Shown here in pieces: positions 1 through 5,044 of a DNA stretch of 5,044 nt. Below the pieces are notes generated by a model, which had not been told where the DNA came from, did not search any database, and was given only the letters and a program-made list of their open reading frames with translations. The position numbers and the translations under genes are program-made. The first letter of the stretch is position 1, and each line of letters starts with the position of its first letter. The stretch comes from an uncultured Azospirillum sp. (GTDB taxonomy: Bacteria; Pseudomonadota; Alphaproteobacteria; RF32; CAG-239): NCBI GenBank assembly GCA_902489675.1, contig CABUAP010000106.1:1-5044 (forward strand). Reading direction: 5' to 3'.

Positions 1-82
1 TATTTGCAGCGGTGCGGCCATCATTATCTTATACAGTCTGTTTCATCCCGAAAAAAAAGAAAACAAGGAGCAAGTTAAATGA
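1..82 (+). CDS. lspA: Lipoprotein signal peptidase (signal peptidase II), C-terminal end, partial
   Basis: This is the last 26 codons of a gene that begins before the window. It is read from base 2 and stops at TGA 80-82. The visible peptide starts ICSGAAIIILYSLF, a hydrophobic helix, and ends in a charged tail (HPEKKENKEQVK), which fits the fourth membrane helix and cytoplasmic tail of LspA. LspA is an inner-membrane aspartyl protease that cleaves the signal peptide of prolipoproteins just before the lipid-modified cysteine. The catalytic aspartates lie upstream and cannot be seen. The call rests on the helix-plus-tail shape and on the neighbour: lspA followed by a DUF3035 lipoprotein and M16 proteases is a gene order I know from alphaproteobacteria. 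Its stop overlaps the next start (ATGA, 79-82), so the two are probably translationally coupled. Another small membrane protein cannot be excluded. Confidence 0.72.
   Translation, partial: ICSGAAIIILYSLFHPEKKENKEQVK
65..70 (+). promoter_or_regulatory. Shine-Dalgarno site of the BamF-like lipoprotein gene
   Basis: AAGGAG lies 8 bases before the ATG at 79, inside the last codons of the upstream gene. It is the strongest ribosome binding site in the first half of the window and supports the start at 79, which also gives a correct lipoprotein signal peptide. Confidence 0.8.
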
Positions 83-279
83 GAAAAATTTTCTATCTGA
101 TGCTGTTGGCCGGTCTGCTTACGGCCTGCAATGCCACTAAAGAAGACTTAGGTCTGGATCGTAAAGTGCCGGATGCTTCAAAAGTGTCCGAGCAGAAACA
201 GCTTTTGTTGCCGCCGAATTATAATCTGCGTCCGGTAGTGCCGATGGCACAGGCTGCGGCTCAGCAAGATAACGATTAG
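79..279 (+). CDS. Small BamF-like (DUF3035) outer-membrane lipoprotein
   Basis: A 66-residue prolipoprotein. Residues 1-16 form a signal peptide with basic MRK, a hydrophobic core and the lipobox LTAC, so Cys17 would be lipidated and the mature chain would be 50 residues. Position +2 is Asn, not Asp, which fits sorting to the outer membrane. The mature part carries LGLDRKVPD (about 24-32) followed by LLLPPNYNLRP (about 42-52). This matches the DUF3035 signature of a PD-containing segment and then a PL.LPP.Y.LRP segment. DUF3035 proteins include BamF, an alphaproteobacterial lipoprotein subunit of the outer-membrane beta-barrel assembly complex, whose motif is related to one in BamC. The chain ends in a low-complexity Ala/Gln/Asp tail soon after the motif, so almost nothing but the motif is present. 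It overlaps the upstream stop by ATGA, has a strong ribosome binding site, and ends 12 bases before the protease ATG. A role in the BAM complex is inferred from the motif. Confidence 0.85.
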   Translation: MRKIFYLMLLAGLLTACNATKEDLGLDRKVPDASKVSEQKQLLLPPNYNLRPVVPMAQAAAQQDND

Positions 280-291
280 TTGGTAAAATAT

Positions 292-1635
292 ATGAAACTG
301 AAGCAACAATTTTCCGCTGTTTGTCTGATTGGCCTTTTGTCGGCTTTTCCCGCTTCCGCCAAATTGTTTGATATTGGGGAGTATACGCTTTCAAACGGGG
401 CAAAACTGCTGGTGGTGGAAAACCACAAAGCGCCGATTGCCAAGCATATGGTATGGTACCCTGTGGGCGCGGTTGATGAAAAGCCGGGTAAAGGCGGGGC
501 GGCGCACTTGCTCGAACACTTGATGTTTCGCGGCACGCATAAGGTTCCGGGGGCGGAATTTAACCGGCTGATGCAGGTTAACGGCGCCGACAGCAACGCT
601 TTTACTTCGCAAGATTATACCGCATATCATCAAACGCTGGATATCAGCAGGTTGGAGTTGGCGATGGCTCTTGAAGCCGATCGTATGGTCAATCTTGATT
701 TTTCCGATGAGGCGTTTGCTGCCGAGCGGGATATTGTATTTCAGGAACGTAAACAGGTTGTTGATAATCAACCGTTGTCGGCTTTTTCCGAGAATATGCA
801 GCGCAGTTTGTGGCAGACGCATCCTTATGCGCGGCCGGTAACCGGTACGGAAGAGGAAATTTTGAGTTTGACGCGGGAAGACGTGATGGATATCTATCGC
901 CGTTATTATGCGCCGAGTAACGCGATCATTGTTATTTCCGGCGATATTGAACCGGAAACGGCTTATCAATTGGCGGAAAAATATTATGGCAAGCTGCCGG
1001 CCGGCGATAAAGCCGCGGCAAAAAGTTTTCCGCCCGTGAATCCGAGTGTGGAAAATTATGTGCGAATGAAATTGCCGCGAGTGGAACTGCCGCGGGTAGT
1101 TCGCCGTTATATTGTCGATTCTTATAATACCGATCCCGGAAATATTTATGCAGCGGCAGTGCTGGCGGTTTATCTTGGGGAGGGGGATACTTCCGAACTC
1201 TATAAAGAGTTGGTTATTGAGGAAAAAGAAGCACTTGGCGTTTCCTGCTCATACGATTACGCTTCCCGCAGTTATGGCACCTTCAGTTTGTCGGCAATGC
1301 CTGCGCCGGGTGTTTCTGTCGACAAACTGCGGCAGGCGCTTGATCGTGCCGTAGAAAAGGCAGTTGCCGATATCAATGAGGAAAAAATAGAAAAAGTAAA
1401 AAATAAAATGCTGGCCGGGCTGGTTTATCTTCGGGACAATCCGAACGATGCGGCTTATATTGTCGGTTCGCTTTATACGATCGGGATGACCAAGGAAGAT
1501 ATTGAAAATTATGCCGATAATATTCGTAAGGTAAATGCCGAAGCGGTTAAACAAGCCGCCGCTCAGATCTTTGAAAAATCGGCAATGACCGAAGGTGTGG
1601 TTGAGCCTTTGACCGGGGAGAAAGGCAATGAATAA
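292..1635 (+). CDS. Secreted M16 zinc metalloprotease, catalytic subunit
   Basis: A 447-residue pitrilysin/MPP-type (M16B) peptidase. From ATG 292 the protein opens with a cleavable signal peptide (MKLKQQF, hydrophobic core, FPASA before Lys24), so it should be periplasmic. An in-frame TTG at 280 abuts the upstream stop and would add four residues (MVKY). I prefer 292 because it gives a normal signal peptide, although neither start has a clear Shine-Dalgarno, so expression may depend on coupling to the lipoprotein gene. The N-terminal M16 domain (about 36-185) holds the inverted zinc motif HLLEH (His72, Glu75 as general base, His76). The third ligand, Glu152, lies in ERDIVFQE, 76 residues after His76 as in mitochondrial processing peptidase. 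The M16_C domain (about 195-375) follows. There the substrate-binding Arg/Tyr pair of the family appears to be replaced by Glu310 and Val317, so it probably needs the partner encoded next. The native substrate is unknown. Confidence 0.92.
   Translation: MKLKQQFSAVCLIGLLSAFPASAKLFDIGEYTLSNGAKLLVVENHKAPIAKHMVWYPVGAVDEKPGKGGAAHLLEHLMFRGTHKVPGAEFNRLMQVNGADSNAFTSQDYTAYHQTLDISRLELAMALEADRMVNLDFSDEAFAAERDIVFQERKQVVDNQPLSAFSENMQRSLWQTHPYARPVTGTEEEILSLTREDVMDIYRRYYAPSNAIIVISGDIEPETAYQLAEKYYGKLPAGDKAAAKSFPPVNPSVENYVRMKLPRVELPRVVRRYIVDSYNTDPGNIYAAAVLAVYLGEGDTSELYKELVIEEKEALGVSCSYDYASRSYGTFSLSAMPAPGVSVDKLRQALDRAVEKAVADINEEKIEKVKNKMLAGLVYLRDNPNDAAYIVGSLYTIGMTKEDIENYADNIRKVNAEAVKQAAAQIFEKSAMTEGVVEPLTGEKGNE
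1615..1620 (+). promoter_or_regulatory. Shine-Dalgarno site of the second M16 gene
   Basis: GGGGAG ends 7 bases before the ATG at 1628, inside the last codons of the first M16 gene. It fixes the start of the second subunit within the overlap and suggests coupled synthesis of the two proteins. Confidence 0.7.
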
Positions 1636-3004
1636 AAAACGCGTGCTGGGAATATTGGTTACGGCTGCGGTTGTTGCGGCCGGATTGTTTTATTTTTGGC
1701 GGCCGTCTTTTGATGCCGAACGCCTGGTCAAAAATTCCGAACTTGGAAACCGCAGTTTTTCACGGCCGGTGGTAGAGGTGGTTTCGCCCAAATACGGGAT
1801 AAAAGCGTATTTGCTGGAAGATACTTCCAACCCGATTATCAGTGTCGGTTTTGTTTTTGCTCATGCCGGCGCGGGGGCGGAAAAAGAAGGGCAGGCCGGG
1901 CTGGCCAAAATGACGGCGGCGCTCATTTCCGAGGCGGCCGGAGAGCTTGATTCTCAGACATTTAAAGAAAAACTGGAAGATTATGCGATTTCTATCGGAT
2001 ATGGTGCTGATAATGATGATTTTTCGGGACGGCTGCTGACGATTAAAGAGTTTTCCCCGCTTGCCTTTGCAATGCTGAAACAAACGTTGACGGAACCCCG
2101 GGTAGACCGTGCCGATTTGGAAAGAATCAGAAAGCAGATGCTGGCCATGTTGGAAAGTCAGAACGAAAATCCCGGGCAGCAGCTCAGCCTGACGGCTAAC
2201 CGCACGCTGTTTGGCGATCATCCGTACGGACGTAACCTGTTGGGTAAAAAAGAAGACATTGAATCCTTTTCATCGCGGGATATAAAACAATTTGCCGCAG
2301 CCAATTTGGGACGTTCCAATCTGATTGTGGGCATTGCCGGCGATATGACAGCGGAAGAAGCCGGTGTCTTTTTGGATGAGGTGTTCGGTTCGCTGCCCGA
2401 AAAAGGCGCTGCGGATAATGTACCGGCCGTTCGTCCCGAACTTGCCGGCGGTTTTGTTTATCAAAATGAAGAACTGCCGCAAAGTATGGCTTTTGTCGCC
2501 GCACAAGGCACCCGGCGCAATGATGCAGATTTTTATCCTCTTTACATTGCCAATTATATTCTCGGCGGTTCGGGGCTGGGATCTCGTCTTAATTTGGCCG
2601 CCAGAGAGAAAGAAGGGCTGACTTATGGTATCTATACCGGGCTTTCGATTGCGGATAAAGCGGAGATGATTGTCGGCGGTTTTTCTTCAACACCGGAAAA
2701 TTTTGCCCGGGTTGTGGAAATTTTTACCGAAAAATGGAATGAAATCGGGCAGCAGGGGGTATCGGAAAAAGAATTGGCAGAAGCTAAAAACTATCTGGTT
2801 GCCTCTTACAATCTGCGTTTTGCAGACATTGCCGCCATTGCCGATATGCTGGTTTATATGCAGAAAGAAAATTTGGGCATCGATTTTTTGCTTGAACGCA
2901 ACCGTTATGTTTCCGAAGTGACGCTTGAGCAGGTCAATCGGGCAGCGGCGCAATATTTTACACCGGAAAATTTAAAGATTATCGGGCTCGGAAGATTTAA
3001 TTAG
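1628..3004 (+). CDS. M16 family protein lacking the zinc site, partner subunit
   Basis: A 458-residue M16B-type protein. Its start overlaps the end of the first M16 gene by 8 bases. Residues 1-5 are basic (MNKKR) and about 6-24 are hydrophobic, with no clear AxA cleavage site before the FYFWRP segment, so this may be an uncleaved anchor in the inner membrane with the domains in the periplasm. The N-terminal domain (about 50-200) aligns with M16, but the zinc motif is gone: the HxxEH positions read as Gly91, Lys94 and Met95. The C-terminal domain (about 212-395) is well kept, including the glycine-rich LGGSGLGSR (312-320) and AREKEGLTYG, with Arg326 and Tyr333 in the place of the Arg/Tyr pair that binds substrate in M16 enzymes. 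It is therefore probably catalytically silent by itself and acts as the substrate-binding half of a heterodimer with the preceding protein, as in MPP alpha/beta and in the Sphingomonas two-subunit M16 peptidase. Confidence 0.9.
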   Translation: MNKKRVLGILVTAAVVAAGLFYFWRPSFDAERLVKNSELGNRSFSRPVVEVVSPKYGIKAYLLEDTSNPIISVGFVFAHAGAGAEKEGQAGLAKMTAALISEAAGELDSQTFKEKLEDYAISIGYGADNDDFSGRLLTIKEFSPLAFAMLKQTLTEPRVDRADLERIRKQMLAMLESQNENPGQQLSLTANRTLFGDHPYGRNLLGKKEDIESFSSRDIKQFAAANLGRSNLIVGIAGDMTAEEAGVFLDEVFGSLPEKGAADNVPAVRPELAGGFVYQNEELPQSMAFVAAQGTRRNDADFYPLYIANYILGGSGLGSRLNLAAREKEGLTYGIYTGLSIADKAEMIVGGFSSTPENFARVVEIFTEKWNEIGQQGVSEKELAEAKNYLVASYNLRFADIAAIADMLVYMQKENLGIDFLLERNRYVSEVTLEQVNRAAAQYFTPENLKIIGLGRFN

Positions 3005-3007
3005 ACT

Positions 3008-3012
3008 AGGAG
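3008..3012 (+). promoter_or_regulatory. Shine-Dalgarno site of pgi
   Basis: AGGAG lies 9 bases before the ATG at 3022, in the 17-base gap after the second M16 gene. The gap is too short to hold a promoter or terminator, so pgi is probably read from the upstream transcript or from a promoter inside the M16 coding region. Confidence 0.7.
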
Positions 3013-3021
3013 AAAAGAAAA

Positions 3022-4662
3022 ATGGAGAAAAACGTTACCAAAACCAAAGCTTGGAAAAAATTGGCGCTTCACTATCGCTTTTTTAAAAACGTTGAAATGA
3101 AAAATCTGTTTGCGTTTGATTCCAAGCGCGGTGCTAAATACACCATCCCGCTGGGACCGCTTTATCTCGATTATTCTAAAAACCGTTTCAATGAAAAAAC
3201 AATGCAATATTTGCTGGAACTGGCCAACGAAGTTAAATTGCGGGATAAGATCGAAGCCATGTTCAGCGGTGAAAAAATCAATATTACCGAAAATAGGGCG
3301 GTACTGCACACGGCGCTGCGCAATCGGCAAAATACGCCGGTATATGTTGACGGCAAAAACGTTATGCCCGAAATTAATGCGGTGCTGGCCAAGATGAAAA
3401 AGTTTACGGATGCCGTCCGTTATGGCGAATTTAAGGGGGCAACCGGCAAAAAGCTGACCAACATTGTCAATATCGGCATCGGCGGTTCCGATCTGGGGCC
3501 AGTAATGGCCACCGCTGCGCTCAAGGAATTTTGGGCTAAAGACATCAACTGCTATTTTATTTCCAACATTGACGGGTCGGCCTGCGAAGATGTTTTGAGT
3601 CGGGTTGATCCGGAAACGACATTGTTTGTGATTGTTTCTAAGACGTTTACCACAATAGAAACTCTGACCAACGCTAAAACCTGCCGCAAATGGCTGATCG
3701 ATGCTTTGGGCGAATATGCGGTTGCCAAGCATTTTGTTGCCGTTTCCACCAATGCCAAAGAGGTGGCAAAATTTGGCATCAATACCGAAAATATGTTTGA
3801 GTTTTGGGATTTTGTCGGCGGTCGCTATTCTATGTGGTCAGCGGTCGGCCTTTCCATCGCTCTGGCTGTCGGTATGGAAAATTTTGAAAAAATGCTTGAT
3901 GGCGCCAATGAGATGGATCTGCATTTCAGAAATACGCCGTTTGAAAAAAATATTCCGGTTATTTTGGCGCTGCTCGGTGTTTGGTACAACAACTTTTTTG
4001 GTTTCGGCAACCAGTGTATTGTTCCTTATGATCAGGATTTGCGCTATCTGCCAAGCTATTTGCAGCAGCTCGATATGGAAAGCAACGGCAAGTCGGTCAA
4101 TGAGAATAACAAGTTTGTCCGATATGCAACCGGGCCGGTTTTGTTCGGCGGGGCGGGTACCGATGTGCAGCATTCGTTTTTTCAACTCCTGCATCAGGGA
4201 ACCCGGATTGTGCCGTTGGATCTGATCATTCCCGCCATTTCGCATAATGAAATCGGTGACCATCATGAAATTCTGGTGGCCAATGCGTTGGCTCAGGGCG
4301 AAGCGCTGATGCGCGGCAAGACTGTGGCCGAAGCGGCGGCAGAACTGGCCAAAGCCGGCAAAACCGCGGCAGAGATCAGTCGGCTTAAGCGCTATAAGTC
4401 TTTTTCGGGTAACCGGCCGACCAACTCGATTGTGATTAAAAAGGTAGATCCTTATACATTGGGAATGCTGGTTGCCATGTATGAGCATAAAGTGTTTGTC
4501 GAAGGTGTGATCTGGAATATTGACTCCTTTGATCAGATGGGGGTTGAACTGGGCAAGCAGATGGCTTTGAGTATCCTGCCCGAGCTGCAGGGACACGCTT
4601 CGGGGCTGCATGACAGCTCAACGCGCGGCCTGATCGATCTGATCAAGAAAATTCGTAAATAA
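3022..4662 (+). CDS. pgi: Glucose-6-phosphate isomerase
   Basis: A complete 546-residue cytoplasmic enzyme, close to the 549 residues of the E. coli protein and collinear with it. It interconverts glucose 6-phosphate and fructose 6-phosphate in glycolysis and gluconeogenesis. Visible landmarks in order are SGEKIN and NRAVLH (82-96), the sugar-phosphate loop GIGGSDLGP (152-160), the phosphate-binding SKTFTT (206-211), the family signature VGGRYS with Arg268 (265-270), the catalytic base Glu353 in MESNGK, the ring-opening His384 in a QHSFFQ context, the GNRPTNS segment (463-469), and the second signature FDQMGVELGK (503-512) with Lys512. All residues expected for catalysis are present. One departure is the loop before His384, which reads GGAGTDVQH where E. 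coli has GEPGTNGQH. It lies 17 bases after the M16 pair and 18 bases before mutL. The start is fixed by a good ribosome binding site and by N-terminal alignment. Confidence 0.97.
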   Translation: MEKNVTKTKAWKKLALHYRFFKNVEMKNLFAFDSKRGAKYTIPLGPLYLDYSKNRFNEKTMQYLLELANEVKLRDKIEAMFSGEKINITENRAVLHTALRNRQNTPVYVDGKNVMPEINAVLAKMKKFTDAVRYGEFKGATGKKLTNIVNIGIGGSDLGPVMATAALKEFWAKDINCYFISNIDGSACEDVLSRVDPETTLFVIVSKTFTTIETLTNAKTCRKWLIDALGEYAVAKHFVAVSTNAKEVAKFGINTENMFEFWDFVGGRYSMWSAVGLSIALAVGMENFEKMLDGANEMDLHFRNTPFEKNIPVILALLGVWYNNFFGFGNQCIVPYDQDLRYLPSYLQQLDMESNGKSVNENNKFVRYATGPVLFGGAGTDVQHSFFQLLHQGTRIVPLDLIIPAISHNEIGDHHEILVANALAQGEALMRGKTVAEAAAELAKAGKTAAEISRLKRYKSFSGNRPTNSIVIKKVDPYTLGMLVAMYEHKVFVEGVIWNIDSFDQMGVELGKQMALSILPELQGHASGLHDSSTRGLIDLIKKIRK

Positions 4663-4680
4663 CAAAGGGATCTTTTGTCT

Positions 4681-5044
4681 ATGACTATTCGCATTCTGCC
4701 CAATACCTTGGTCAACCAGATTGCGGCCGGCGAAGTAATTGAACGTCCGGCTTCCGTTGTTAAGGAGCTGGTGGAAAACGCAATTGATGCCGGTGCTTCC
4801 TCAGTTGAAGTAACTCTGGTAGACGGCGGAAAATCATTGATTGCCGTGGTTGACAATGGTAAAGGCATGACGCGGGAAGATATTGAGCTGGCGGTGGAAA
4901 GGCACGCAACTTCCAAACTGCCCGATGACGATCTGTTTCATATCAGTTACCTTGGTTTTCGCGGCGAGGCGCTGCCTTCTATCTCTTCGGTTGCCCGGTT
5001 GTCGATTGTTTCCCGCAGTAAAAATGCGGAAAACGGCTGGTGGA
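4681..5044 (+). CDS. mutL: DNA mismatch repair protein MutL, N-terminal ATPase part, partial
   Basis: The first 121 codons of mutL; the gene runs off the window end. MutL is the ATP-dependent mediator that couples mismatch recognition by MutS to strand incision. The GHKL ATPase motifs are all visible and numbered as in E. coli: NQIAAGEVIERP (12-23), motif I with catalytic Glu29 and magnesium-binding Asn33 in KELVENAIDAGA, motif II DNGKGM with Asp58, RHATSKL (74-80), and motif III LGFRGEALPS (91-100). The start at 4681 matches the E. coli N-terminus without gaps. AAGGGA at 4665-4670, 10 bases upstream, is the likely ribosome binding site. The C-terminal domain is outside the window, so whether it carries the endonuclease motif usual in species without MutH cannot be seen. 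Confidence 0.97.
   Translation, partial: MTIRILPNTLVNQIAAGEVIERPASVVKELVENAIDAGASSVEVTLVDGGKSLIAVVDNGKGMTREDIELAVERHATSKLPDDDLFHISYLGFRGEALPSISSVARLSIVSRSKNAENGWW

Noticed and set aside
292..327. Cysteine in the signal peptide of the first M16 protein as a possible lipobox
   Set aside because: The residues before the Cys are SAV; a lipobox needs a small residue (Gly, Ala or Ser) just before it, and a better AxA cleavage site follows.
391..969. Minus-strand open frame opposite the first M16 gene
   Set aside because: The sense strand encodes clear M16 motifs through this whole stretch; the antisense product resembles nothing known to me.
996..1005. Perfect 10-base palindrome GCCGGCCGGC
   Set aside because: It encodes ordinary Leu-Pro-Ala-Gly codons of the M16 protein, is not repeated in a regulatory position, and has no T-run to act as a terminator.
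1380..1410. A-rich stretch in the first M16 gene as a possible internal promoter or recombination signal
   Set aside because: It encodes a Lys/Glu-rich helix (EEKIEKVKNK) normal for this part of M16 proteins, and no -35/-10 pair is evident.
1609..1637. TTGACC followed about 17 bases later by an A/T-rich hexamer, promoter-like
   Set aside because: The -10 match is poor (ATAAAA) and the site lies in the overlap of two coding regions, so it is not supportable as a promoter.
3001..3732. Long open frame on the minus strand opposite the first half of pgi
   Set aside because: It lies antisense to a certain gene, has no recognisable domain and no ribosome binding site that I can see; a shadow of pgi codon use.
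3838..4611. Long open frame on the minus strand opposite the second half of pgi
   Set aside because: The product is rich in His, Arg and Gln with no family resemblance, as expected from the reverse complement of a real gene.

Overview
The window looks like a chromosomal stretch from an alphaproteobacterium. The grounds are a short lipoprotein with the DUF3035/BamF signature directly after what looks like lspA, followed by a pair of M16 metalloproteases, and a MutL whose LGFRGEALPS region fits that class. Base composition is roughly balanced with no abrupt change between genes, judged by eye and not computed. I cannot name a genus.

Layout, all on the + strand and very tightly packed: the 3' end of a probable lspA (1-82); a 66-residue BamF-like lipoprotein (79-279, ATGA overlap with lspA); a secreted zinc-dependent M16 protease with an intact HxxEH site (292-1635); a second M16 protein that has lost the zinc site but keeps the substrate-binding Arg/Tyr pair (1628-3004, 8-base overlap); glucose-6-phosphate isomerase pgi (3022-4662, 17-base gap); and the N-terminal ATPase part of mutL (4681 to the window end, 18-base gap). 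No intergenic gap exceeds 18 bases, and I see no terminator, tRNA, mobile element, repeat array or convincing promoter. The run reads as one operon or part of one.

The first four genes form a cell-envelope group. LspA would mature lipoproteins, including the BamF-like product, which probably joins the outer-membrane beta-barrel assembly (BAM) complex. The two M16 proteins most likely form a periplasmic heterodimer in which one subunit supplies zinc catalysis and the other substrate recognition. pgi (central carbon metabolism) and mutL (mismatch repair) are housekeeping genes sharing the transcript direction.

I found no clearly new system. The most interesting points are the split-active-site M16 pair, the very small BamF-like protein, and the possibility that the protease pair works with the BAM machinery.
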